In this document: positions 47,606 to 56,609 of the stretch, in pieces
How positions within the stretch are numbered: position 1 is the stretch's first letter
How the letters are laid out: the number at the start of each line of letters is the position of its first letter
From: Globisporangium splendens
Lineage: Eukaryota; Oomycota; Peronosporomycetes; Pythiales; Pythiaceae
Length of the DNA stretch: 64,000 nucleotides
Direction: 5' to 3'
Assembly: GCA_006386115.1 (NCBI GenBank)
Contig: VFIW01000022.1
Location: forward strand, 62,001-126,000
The notes under the pieces: generated by a model
Told to the model about the DNA's origin: nothing
Databases searched by the model: none
The model's input: only the letters and a program-made list of their open reading frames with translations
Position numbers and translations under genes: made by a program

Positions 47606-47949
47606 TTAGCCTGCTTCCGCTTCGTGGCGGGGGTATCTAATTGGTTGTCGATTCCAATCGATGATTGGCTGATACTTCTTCAGCCATGGCATTCCGAGGA
47701 TGACATCGAACTTGTCATCTAAATCCAGCCAAAAGAAGTCTCCTTCCATTTGGCGTCCATCATGCGTGACACGGAGTCGTGTCACGTGTTTCTCTGTCGT
47801 GACGGTGGCACCAGTTACCAACCGCACGTTAATCTTTGAGCCGGAGGAATGTGATTCCTTCGAGCTTGCTCTCACAGGCTCACGGACGACATGCGATCGA
47901 ACAAAGTTGTTCGAAGTACCCATATCTAGCATCCCTCCTAGAGGAGTCG
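47606..47949 (-). pseudogene. Element A protease fragment
   Basis: This is a retropepsin-like segment with LDMGTSNNFVRSHVV and FDVILGMPWLKKYQPIIDW. The active-site triad is DMG where elements B and D have DTG, so the protease is predicted to be inactive. Its N-terminal end is cut by the LTR of element B. Between this and the RT fragment, the spacer (47567-47101) is split into two frames. Confidence 0.8.
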
Positions 47950-48568
47950 TGTAATGTCTAAAACCAGCCATTACACGAAGGTGGATCTGTTCACAGATCT
48001 AGTGTGCCACACACCACCTTCAGTGCGCATTGTGGAGAGACAATTAACAAAGGGATTACAGTACGACAGTCCCCACATGCACATGTGACGTCATCCCATG
48101 ACGTCACGAGCGCTCTCTGTGCTGATCAGTGCAGAATGTTGTCCACATGTACTAATCAGTACAGAGTAATGACATCCATGTACTAATCAAGTACTGAGTG
48201 ATGGTTCCTACTTGGGAAACTGCACTGGTGATGAGACCGACGTGTCTCTGCCACCTAAAGTGAGTGGTGCGAGCCAATCACTCCGCAGGGAATTTTCCAC
48301 GGGACTTCAAGTTCAAGTTTCCAGGAGATCCCGTAGGTTCAACCTCAGTGTACCCAAGGTTTTATATATCAGATTCATAGGTTTTATTGTGCATGTTTAG
48401 GTTTTAGTTATAAAACCTCTAGGAGCCCTAGTGGTGCTTTACATGTAGTGTCAGGAACCATAAGCTCATTTCAATTCAGTTGCATTTTTGCCAAGTTCCC
48501 CTCAAGTCTTCCTCTTCAAGCGCAAGCGTGCGTGCCGTGTTTGAGGCTGTCTCGGATAGCCTCTTACA
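47950..48568 (+). repeat. 5' LTR of element B
   Basis: This 619-bp copy is related to the solo LTR. It starts TGTAATG inside the element A protease region and ends CTCTTACA, directly before gag sequence. The palindrome cluster and the TTTTATATATCAG segment are kept. No primer-binding site follows, because the LTR is fused to the middle of gag. Confidence 0.85.
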
Positions 48569-49257
48569 GAGACCCAATGCAGCGAGTGTTGTTCGCGATG
48601 TCCAACCTTGCGGGTCGTGCAAAGAGCTGGGCTTATGGGAAGCGTTTGTCGGATCCAAACTGCTTCTACAGCTACGAAGACTTCAAGGCGGAGCTCAAGG
48701 CAGCGTTTGAACCACCGCAGAGTGAGTTCCGTGCGCGTGCCGAGTTCCTCAAGCTTCGCCAAGGCCGTTTCGATCTGCATTCGTATGCACAACGAGCGCG
48801 CTTCCTGGTCTCAAGCATCGTTGACGAGCCGATTGACGTTCCAACGCAAGTTGTGACGTTCATGGCGAGTCTGAACGATGGTCCGATTCGGAACCAACTG
48901 TTCCGCGAGTATCCCAAGACGCTGGACGAAGCCATTGAACGTGCCATGCAAGAAGAGTTTAGCATGAAGCAAGCGAAGTTCCAAGGGTTTGCGTCGAGAC
49001 CAATGCGGCAATCGAATGTTGCGCATGATGGTCCAGAGCCTATGGATATCTCGTACATTTCCACGCCTGGAAATGAGCGTCCTCGCAACGATGGGAAGTG
49101 TTTCCGTTGCGGGAAGCCGGGTCACTTCGCTCGGAACTGCAAAGTGTCTTTGCCGGGTCGGCAAACGACACAGGGTTCGCGCTCGAACAACCACGATCGT
49201 TCTTACGGTCGTCGGTTCGATCGGTCACCTGGGCCAAAAAACGGGAATGGACAGTAG
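48569..49257 (+). pseudogene. Element B gag, N-terminally deleted
   Basis: The gag sequence begins at RDPMQRVLFAMSNLAG, equivalent to about residue 120 of the element D gag, and continues through a capsid-like region (FEPPQSEFRARAEFLKLRQ) to a CCHC knuckle CFRCGKPGHFARNC. It ends at TAG 49255-49257. The reading frame is open back into the LTR, but no proper start or primer-binding site remains, so this is a deletion derivative. Confidence 0.85.
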
Positions 49258-49275
49258 GGGCGAGGCCTCCTACTG
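49236..49275 (+). promoter_or_regulatory. Element B gag-pol frameshift signal (slippery site plus hairpin)
   Basis: A AAA AAC (49236-49242, in phase with gag) is followed about nine bases on by CAGTAGGGGC, which pairs with GCCTCCTACTG around a 3-nt loop. The hairpin includes the gag stop TAG. In this copy pol lies in the gag frame rather than the -1 frame, owing to one extra base downstream relative to element D, so a -1 shift would reach a stop. Confidence 0.7.
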
Positions 49276-50614
49276 GGCCCGGAAAAGAGGACTGTGGATG
49301 TGGATACACAGGACTCTGGCCCCAATGTGCATGATGCACATGCAGTTTCCACGAGGGAGAACAGTGTCAGTCAAACGTCAAGTTTGATCGTTCTCAAAGT
49401 TCAAGTAGACGGTATTGTAACGCCTCTACGAGCTTTGGTTGACACTGGTGCGTCGAACAATTTTGTTCGAAATGAAGTGATCGTCAGGCATAAAGTACCA
49501 ATGCCTGATGCGAATGAAGACAAGACGATGATTGTCCGGTTGGCCAACGGGTCAACTGTGAAGATGCCGAAGCGCGTGGTGCGCTTGGCGATCAAGTGTG
49601 AAGATTTCCGAGGTGAAGACGAGTTCATTTTACTCGACCTCGATGACAAGTTTGATATGATTCTGGGAATGCCATGGTTGAAGCGTTATCAACCTAGCAT
49701 TGACTGGATGAAGATGAAGATCTCCGTTGACAAGTCACACGATGCTGACTTGAGCTGTGTGACAACGGATGAAGTGGTGTGGGTTTACACATCTGTGGAA
49801 GAGATCCCAGATGACCCTCGTGATATTGCGGTGTGCGATGGCCCCCCATGTTCACGAGCGGTACCCATCTTGAAGAAGACTACTGGAGGTGGAGCAGTCA
49901 GGCGCCAGAAAAAGACTGTCTCCTTTGCCATCGACCCTAAGAGTGAGGCGATGTGCGTGGAAGAAACGAATGGGAAAAGAGCCGAAGAGCCATCCCGAGA
50001 CAAGACGACCAAGAAAAAGAAGAAATTATCGTCAAGTGTTGCAAGCGCAACGTGTGCCCCTGATCAAGGTACAAGTCAAGATGACGAAGGAAGTGTCCAA
50101 GCAAGAGTCACTTCGAGTGAATACGTGAACGTCTTGGTCTACAATGAAGATGGTGACAGCAACGTAATGCGTCACATTGAAGTCGAAAATCCTCCAAGCT
50201 CAGTCAAAGAGTTGATTTCCTTGCCATGGATGAGCAAGAAGACGCTGATGCGTAGCCTAGCGAAAGGCGAAATTTCGCAGGTCTGCATGATCGTCGATGT
50301 TGACGATGCAGAAGACATCAACACGGTATCAGCAACGGAGGCTGAAGTGTTTGATGAGAAGACACGGAAGGAAAGGTTCGAGGAGCAGTCATGGGATGCT
50401 CTCAAAACGAACCCCGTGTATGAACTTGTCAAGGAATATGAGGACATATTCCCAGACAAGGTGCCGGACGAACTGCCATTCGATAGAGGCGTTCGTCATG
50501 AGATTGACATACTTCCTGGCACGAAGTATTGTATCACACGACAGTGGCCGTTGCCGAGAGAACAAGTCATTACAATCGACGAGTCCTTTGCGCAACGTGC
50601 CAAGGCTGGGCATA
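49258..50614 (+). pseudogene. Element B pol fragment: protease, linker, RT start
   Basis: The protease has an intact LVDTGASNNFV and FDMILGMPWLKRYQPSIDW. A long charged linker with a KKTTGGGAVRRQKKT-like segment and TKKKKKLSSS follows, then VYELVKEYEDIFPDKVP and HEIDILPGTKYCITRQWPLP at the RT entry. Coding stops at the junction with the tRNA array, so RT, RNase H and integrase are absent. The first ATG in frame is at 49294. Confidence 0.85.
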
Positions 50615-50970
50615 CGGCGAGTGGGAACGAGTGTCGATGGGTGTGTGACCAGCGCACGTCGTATAGATCGCGTGTAAGGGTCGCGAGACGCGGCAGCGTG
50701 TTCCCGAAGGCCAAAGCGCATGTACGATGCACAGCCAGCTCGCTGTGACGAGCTAGGAAGCAATGGAGGTCGGCGTGTCGTCGCTGCTGCTGTTTCGATG
50801 TTTCGATGTTTCGATGTTTCGATGTTTCGATGTTTCGAGGAATGTGTGGTGGTCGTTGTGTGCGTTGCGTCTTTGTTTGTGTTTGTGTGTTGCGGTTGTT
50901 GGCGTGTGTGTTGGGGGTTGCGTGAGGGTTGTGTTTTATGTGTGGCAGGGTTTGGTTTGGCGGCGCGCGT

Positions 50971-50978
50971 TGACGTCA
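50971..50978. promoter_or_regulatory. TGACGTCA palindrome upstream of tRNA-Leu
   Basis: A perfect 8-bp palindrome ends 9 bp before the mature tRNA start. It recurs at the same place in every unit except unit 6, which reads TGGCGTCG. It is identical to a CRE/ATF-type bZIP site, but its meaning for Pol III transcription is unknown. Confidence 0.5.
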
Positions 50979-50987
50979 CTTCTGTTC

Positions 50988-51065
50988 GACACGATGGCCG
51001 AGCGGTCTAAGGCGCTGGTTTTAGGCACCAGTCTTCGGGCGTGGGTTCGAATCCCACTCGTGTCA
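50988..51065 (+). tRNA. tRNA-Leu (anticodon UAG), array copy 1
   Basis: The 78-nt sequence folds as a full cloverleaf. The acceptor stem GACACGA pairs with TCGTGTC and the discriminator is A, as leucine tRNAs require. The D arm has TGGCCGAGCGG (A box). The anticodon stem CTGGT/ACCAG has loop TTTAGGC, giving UAG for CUA codons. A short variable arm (TCTTCGGGC) follows, and the T stem GTGGG/CCCAC has loop TTCGAAT (B box). CTCTTTTG directly downstream supplies a Pol III terminator. No intron is present. Confidence 0.96.
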
Positions 51066-51605
51066 CTCTTTTGCGTCCGCGCACGCGCATACTGTCGCGC
51101 GCCACTCGCCTCTTTTGGCATCGCTGGGTGCTGTGCGCAGGCTCGTGTCGCGTTGGCGGCACCGTTGCCTCTTTTATGCGCACGACATCTCTTCCGGGAC
51201 GTGGTGTGGGCAGCACGCGCGCGAGGCATGCGGCGAGTGGGAACGAGTGTCGATGGGTGTGTGACCAGCGCACGTCGTATAGATCGCGTGTAAGGGTCGC
51301 GAGACGCGGCAGCGTGTTCCCGAAGGCCAAAGCGCATGTACGATGCACAGCCAGCTCGCTGTGACGAGCTAGGAAGCAATGGAGGTCGGCGTGTCGTCGC
51401 TGCTGCTGTTTCGATGTTTCGGTGTTTCGATGTTTCGATGTTTCGATGTTTCGAGGAATGTGTGGTGGTCGTTGTGTGCGTTGCGTCTTTGTGTTTGCGT
51501 TTGTGTGTTGCGGTTGTTGGTGTGTGTGTTGGGGGTTGCGTGAGGGTTGTGTTTTATGTGTGGCAGGGTTTGGTTTGGCGGCGCGCGTTGACGTCACTTC
51601 TGTTG

Positions 51606-51683
51606 GACACGATGGCCGAGCGGTCTAAGGCGCTGGTTTTAGGCACCAGTCTTCGGGCGTGGGTTCGAATCCCACTCGTGTCA
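51606..51683 (+). tRNA. tRNA-Leu (UAG), array copy 2
   Basis: Identical in sequence to copy 1. The base before the tRNA is G rather than C, and the octamer run contains one TTTCGGTG variant, features shared only with copy 8. Confidence 0.96.
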
Positions 51684-52234
51684 CTCTTTTGCGTCCGCGC
51701 ACGCGCATACTGTCGCGCGCCACTCGCCTCTTTTGGCATCGCTGGGTGCTGTGCGCAGGCTCGTGTCGCGTTGGCGCCGTTGCCTCTTTTATGCGCACGA
51801 CATCTCTTCCGGGACGTGGTGTGGGCAGCACGCGCGCGAGGCATGCGGCGAGTGGGAACGAGTGTCGATGGGTGTGTGACCAGCGCACGTCGTATAGATC
51901 GCGTGTAAGGGTCGCGAGACGCGGCAGCGTGTTCCCGAAGGCCAAAGCGCATGTACGATGCACAGCCAGCTCGCTGTGACGAGCTAGGAAGCAATGGAGG
52001 TCGGCGTGTCGTCGCTGCTGCTGTTTCGATGTTTCGATGTTTCGATGTTTCGACGTTTCGATGTTTCGATGTTTCGATGTTTCGAGGAATGTGTGGTGGT
52101 CGTTGTGTGCGTTGCGTCTTTGTTTGTGTTTGTGTGTTGCGGTTGTTGGTGTGTGTGTTGGGGGTTGCGTGAGGGTTGTGTTTTATGTGTGGCAGGGTTT
52201 GGTTTGGCGGCGCGCGTTGACGTCACTTCTGTTG

Positions 52235-52312
52235 GACACGATGGCCGAGCGGTCTAAGGCGCTGGTTTTAGGCACCAGTCTTCGGGCGTGGGTTCGAATC
52301 CCACTCGTGTCA
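52235..52312 (+). tRNA. tRNA-Leu (UAG), array copy 3
   Basis: Identical tRNA. The upstream octamer run has seven copies, one of them TTTCGACG; the same pattern is seen before copy 4. The downstream spacer reads GGCGCCGTTGCC, three bases shorter than in copy 1. Confidence 0.96.
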
Positions 52313-52864
52313 CTCTTTTGCGTCCGCGCACGCGCATACTGTCGCGCGCCACTCGCCTCTTTTGGCATCGCTGGGTGCTGTGCGCAGGCTCGTGTCGCGT
52401 TGGCGCCGTTGCCTCTTTTATGCGCACGACATCTCTTCCGGGACGTGGTGTGGGCAGCACGCGCGCGAGGCATGCGGCGAGTGGGAACGAGTGTCGATGG
52501 GTGTGTGACCAGCGCACGTCGTATAGATCGCGTGTAAGGGTCGCGAGACGCGGCAGCGTGTTCCCGAAGGCCAAAGCGCATGTACGATGCACAGCCAGCT
52601 CGCTGTGACGAGCTAGGAAGCAATGGAGGTCGGCGTGTCGTCGCTGCTGCTGTTTCGATGTTTCGATGTTTCGATGTTTCGACGTTTCGATGTTTCGATG
52701 TTTCGATGTTTCGAGGAATGTGTGGTGGTCGTTGTGTGCGTTGCGTCTTTGTTTGTGTTTTGTGTGTTGCGGTTGTTGGTGTGTGTGTTGGGGGTTGCGT
52801 GAGGGTTGTGTTTTATGTGTGGCAGGGTTTGGTTTGGCGGCGCGCGTTGACGTCACTTCTGTTC

Positions 52865-52942
52865 GACACGATGGCCGAGCGGTCTAAGGCGCTGGTTTTA
52901 GGCACCAGTCTTCGGGCGTGGGTTCGAATCCCACTCGTGTCA
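52865..52942 (+). tRNA. tRNA-Leu (UAG), array copy 4
   Basis: Identical tRNA. Its unit has an extra T in the GT-rich stretch (TTTTGTGTGTTGC), and its downstream spacer lacks the CAC seen after copy 1. Confidence 0.96.
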
Positions 52943-53470
52943 CTCTTTTGCGTCCGCGCACGCGCATACTGTCGCGCGCCACTCGCCTCTTTTGGCATCG
53001 CTGGGTGCTGTGCGCAGGCTCGTGTCGCGTTGGCGGCCGTTGCCTCTTTTATGCGCACGACATCTCTTCCGGGACGTGGTGTGGGCAGCACGCGCGCGAG
53101 GCATGCGGCGAGTGGGAACGAGTGTCGATGGGTGTGTGACCGGCGCACGTCGTATAGATCGCGTGTAAGGGTCGCGAGACGCGGCAGCGTGTTCCCGAAG
53201 GCCAAAGCGCATGTACGATGCACAGCCAGCTCGCTGTGACGAGCTAGGAAGCAATGGAGGTCGGCGTGTCGTCGCTGCTGCTGTTTCGATGTTTCGATGT
53301 TTCGATGTTTCGATGTTTCGAGGAATGTGTGGTGGTCGTTGTGTGCGTTGCGTCTTTGTTTGTGTTTGTGTGTTGCGGTTGTTGGCGTGTGTGTTGGGGG
53401 TTGCGTGAGGGTTGTGTTTTATGTGTGGCAGGGTTTGGTTTGGCGGCGCGCGTTGACGTCACTTCTGTTC

Positions 53471-53548
53471 GACACGATGGCCGAGCGGTCTAAGGCGCTG
53501 GTTTTAGGCACCAGTCTTCGGGCGTGGGTTCGAATCCCACTCGTGTCA
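53471..53548 (+). tRNA. tRNA-Leu (UAG), array copy 5
   Basis: Identical tRNA. Its unit carries only four octamers, which accounts for the short spacing of 606 bp from copy 4. Confidence 0.96.
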
Positions 53549-54108
53549 CTCTTTTGCGTCCGCGCACGCGCATACTGTCGCGCGCCACTCGCCTCTTTTG
53601 GCATCGCTGGGTGCTGTGCGCAGGCTCGTGTCGCGTTGGCGGCACCGTTGCCTCTTTTATGCGCACGACATCTCTTCCGGGACGTGGTGTGGGCAGCACG
53701 CGCGCGAGGCATGCGGCGAGTGGGAACGAGTGTCGATGGGTGTGTGACCAGCGCACGTCGTATAGATCGCGTGTAAGGGTCGCGAGACGCGGCAGCGTGT
53801 TCCCGAAGGCCAAAGCGCATGTACGATGCACAGCCAGCTCGCTGTGACGATAGGAAGCACTGGAGGTCGGCCAGTGTCGTCGCAGCTGCTGTTTCGATTG
53901 TTTCCGATGTTTCGATGTTTCCGATGTTTCGATGTTTTGATGTTCGATGTTTCGAGGTTTGAGGAAGTGTGGTGGGAGTGTGTGCGTTGCGTCTTTTGTT
54001 TGTGTTTGTGTGTTGCGGTTGTTGGCGTGTGTGTTGGGGTTGCGTGAGGGTTGTGTTTATGTGTGGCAGGGTTTGGTTTGGCGGCGCGCGTTGGCGTCGC
54101 TTCTGTTC

Positions 54109-54186
54109 GACACGATGGCCGAGCGGTCTAAGGCGCTGGTTTTAGGCACCAGTCTTCGGGCGTGGGTTCGAATCCCACTCGTGTCA
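54109..54186 (+). tRNA. tRNA-Leu (UAG), array copy 6 in a diverged unit
   Basis: The 78 bases are identical to the other copies, although the flanking unit has many substitutions and indels: a degenerate octamer run, loss of TGACGTCA, and an altered downstream spacer. Conservation of the gene inside a diverged unit indicates selection on the tRNA, or gene conversion limited to it. Confidence 0.96.
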
Positions 54187-54723
54187 CTCTTTTGCGTCCG
54201 CGCACGCGCACACTCTCGCGCACCACTCGCCTCTTTTGGCATCGCTGGGTGCTGTGCGGAGCTGGCGCCGTTGCCTCTTTTATGCGCACGCCATCTCTTC
54301 CGGGACGTGGCGTGGGTGGCACGCGCGCGCGCGCGAGGCACGCAGCGAGTGGGAACGAGTGTCGATGGGTGTGTGACCAGCGCACGTCGCACAGATCGCG
54401 TCGGAGGGTCGTGAGACGCGGTAGCACGTTCCCGAAGGCCAAAGCGCGTGTACGATGCACAGCCAGCTCGCTGTGACGAGCTGGAAAGCAATGGAGGTCG
54501 GCGTGTCGTCGCTGCTGCTGTTTCGATGTTTCGATGTTTCGATGTTTCGATGTTTCGATGTTTCGATGTTTCGAGGAATGTGTGGTGGTCGTTGTGTGCG
54601 TTGCGTCTTTGTTTGTGTTTGTGTGTTGCGGTTGTTGGCGTGTGTGTTGGGGGTTGCGTGAGGGTTGTGTTTTATGTGTGGCAGGGTTTGGTTTGGCGGC
54701 GCGCGTTGACGTCACTTCTGTTC

Positions 54724-54801
54724 GACACGATGGCCGAGCGGTCTAAGGCGCTGGTTTTAGGCACCAGTCTTCGGGCGTGGGTTCGAATCCCACTCGTGTC
54801 A
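54724..54801 (+). tRNA. tRNA-Leu (UAG), array copy 7
   Basis: Identical tRNA. Downstream it shares the GGCGGCACCG spacer with copy 1, and six octamers precede it. Confidence 0.96.
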
Positions 54802-55341
54802 CTCTTTTGCGTCCGCGCACGCGCATACTGTCGCGCGCCACTCGCCTCTTTTGGCATCGCTGGGTGCTGTGCGCAGGCTCGTGTCGCGTTGGCGGCACCG
54901 TTGCCTCTTTTATGCGCACGACATCTCTTCCGGGACGTGGTGTGGGCAGCACGCGCGCGAGGCATGCGGCGAGTGGGAACGAGTGTCGATGGGTGTGTGA
55001 CCAGCGCACGTCGTATAGATCGCGTGTAAGGGTCGCGAGACGCGGCAGCGTGTTCCCGAAGGCCAAAGCGCATGTACGATGCACAGCCAGCTCGCTGTGA
55101 CGAGCTAGGAAGCAATGGAGGTCGGCGTGTCGTCGCTGCTGCTGTTTCGATGTTTCGGTGTTTCGATGTTTCGATGTTTCGATGTTTCGAGGAATGTGTG
55201 GTGGTCGTTGTGTGCGTTGCGTCTTTGTGTTTGCGTTTGTGTGTTGCGGTTGTTGGTGTGTGTGTTGGGGGTTGCGTGAGGGTTGTGTTTTATGTGTGGC
55301 AGGGTTTGGTTTGGCGGCGCGCGTTGACGTCACTTCTGTTG

Positions 55342-55419
55342 GACACGATGGCCGAGCGGTCTAAGGCGCTGGTTTTAGGCACCAGTCTTCGGGCGTGGGT
55401 TCGAATCCCACTCGTGTCA
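55342..55419 (+). tRNA. tRNA-Leu (UAG), array copy 8
   Basis: Identical tRNA. The unit repeats the variants of copy 2 (TTTCGGTG octamer, TTTGTGTTTGCG, preceding G). Confidence 0.96.
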
Positions 55420-55949
55420 CTCTTTTGCGTCCGCGCACGCGCATACTGTCGCGCGCCACTCGCCTCTTTTGGCATCGCTGGGTGCTGTGCGCAGGCTCGT
55501 GTCGCGTTGGCGGCGCCGTTGCCTCTTTTATGCGCACGACATCTCTTCCGGGACGTGGTGTGGGCAGCACGCGCGCGAGGCATGCGGCGAGTGGGAACGA
55601 GTGTCGATGGGTGTGTGACCAGCGCACGTCGTATAGATCGCGTGTAAGGGTCGCGAGACGCGGCAGCGTGTTCCCGAAGGCCAAAGCGCATGTACGATGC
55701 ACAGCCAGCTCGCTGTGACGAGCTAGGAAGCAATGGAGGTCGGCGTGTCGTCGCTGCTGCTGTTTCGATGTTTCGATGTTTCGATGTTTCGATGTTTCGA
55801 GGAATGTGTGGTGGTCGTTGTGTGCGTTGCGTCTTTGTTTGTGTTTGTGTGTTGCGGTTGTTGGTGTGTGTGTTGGGGGTTGCGTGAGGGTTGTGTTTTA
55901 TGTGTGACAGGGTTTGGTTTGGCGGCGCGCGTTGACGTCACTTCTGTTC

Positions 55950-55989
55950 GACACGATGGCCGAGCGGTCTAAGGCGCTGGATTTAGGCA
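55950..55989 (+). pseudogene. tRNA-Leu (UAG) copy 9, cut by LTR insertion
   Basis: The first 40 bases match a tRNA-Leu through the anticodon loop (CTGGATTTAGGCA) and then stop where the C+ LTR begins. The anticodon stem reads CTGGA instead of CTGGT, so this was a different Leu(UAG) sequence, not a plain copy. The 3' half is not found in the window. Confidence 0.9.
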
Positions 55990-56537
55990 TGTACCGGCGT
56001 CACAGGCTTAGATGCAACGCAGCAACTTAGCTCAACCTATTGGCATTGGATTAAGTCCGCATGCAACTAATGTTTCCGTACTTAGCTACGAGAAACACCA
56101 AACCAGCCGATCCATTAGGTTCGCCACACTTATTCGAACCATAAAGGTAGCTAAGCTACTTTGATTAGAGGTTGGCCACAGACACGACTCTCATAGGCTA
56201 AAACTATATGCTTTTAGACCAATTGAATAACACGGTAATTCAGAGCCATTCACTTATGTCCACATTGAAATACGCGGAAGTTCACTATGCTAGATAGTGA
56301 ACTAAAGATAACTCAGGGTGTCCTGCAGAGGGCAACCCCCAACAAATAAACAGTTCCATTTTTACCTCTGACTAAGCCTTTAGTTATTGACGGTTACTCT
56401 ATAGAGATCTATAGGTAACCGATCGTTGCACTGCAGGAAGCAGGCAACAGCTCTTGGAACAGAGTCCTTGAGAGAAGTCGTGCACACGCTTCCTCACACA
56501 CGTACCGTGCTGCGTAACTCGGAAGTGTCCGGTTACA
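55990..56537 (+). repeat. 5' LTR of element C+
   Basis: The 548-bp LTR starts TGTACCGG and ends CCGGTTACA, nearly inverted ends of TG..CA type. Its sequence differs from the other LTR family in the window. It begins directly after AGGCA within the anticodon loop of tRNA copy 9. Just beyond it, AACAGGTAGCACTTG contains a likely primer-binding site. Confidence 0.8.
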
Positions 56538-56609
56538 ACAGGTAGCACTTGTAGTCAATCTACGACCCGGCAGAGATGACTGCCTGAATTGCTTCCTCAA
56601 GGATTCATC

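Larger units (their letters stand above)
41717..47949 (-). mobile_element. Element A: degenerate Ty3/gypsy chromovirus
   Basis: On the minus strand, protease, reverse transcriptase, RNase H, integrase and chromodomain regions follow in the order of Ty3/gypsy chromoviruses. The pol frame is broken in several places. The 5' end, including gag, is missing because the LTR of element B starts at 47950 inside the protease region. A solo LTR is inserted at 42384-43035. A + strand ORF overlaps the 3' end of pol. This is the oldest-looking element in the window. Confidence 0.88.
47950..50614 (+). mobile_element. Element B: Ty3/gypsy copy, truncated at both gag and pol
   Basis: The order is LTR, gag lacking about 110 N-terminal residues, slippery site and hairpin, protease, linker, and the start of RT. 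At about 50615 the RT coding sequence (FAQRAKAGH) gives way to tRNA-array sequence, with GGCAT shared at the junction. No 3' LTR is present. Confidence 0.85.
50615..55989 (+). repeat. Tandem array of about nine units, each with a tRNA-Leu(UAG) gene
   Basis: tRNA starts are spaced 618, 629, 630, 606, 638, 615, 618 and 608 bp apart. Each unit contains, in order, a GC-rich spacer, a run of TTTCGATG octamers (4-7 copies), a GT-rich stretch, TGACGTCA about 10 bp before the tRNA, the tRNA, and a TTTT terminator. Unit 6 is clearly more diverged in its spacer than the others. Units 1-2 and 7-8 share diagnostic variants, which suggests duplication of a two-unit block. Both ends of the array adjoin retrotransposon sequence. 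All ORFs inside it are products of the repeat and are not called. Confidence 0.95.

Noticed and set aside
42384..47949. Taking 42384-43035 and 47950-48568 as the two LTRs of element A
   Set aside because: Both are in + orientation while pol is minus. The first has its own 5-bp duplication (solo LTR) and the second is followed by element B gag.
49255..49300. Gag stop readthrough as the normal way to make pol
   Set aside because: Elements D and C+ have pol in the -1 frame and a correct slippery heptamer; only element B is in frame, best explained by one extra base.
50763..55972. Many ORFs of 70-220 codons in the array (repeating MFRCFDVSMF and MHRTCALAFGNT-like products) on both strands
   Set aside because: They are products of the octamer run and the tRNA units, run straight through tRNA genes, and have no domain character.
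50615..55989. Reading the regular repeats as a CRISPR-like or satellite array
   Set aside because: Units are over 600 bp, contain a tRNA gene and lack a short repeat-spacer pattern; the context is eukaryotic.
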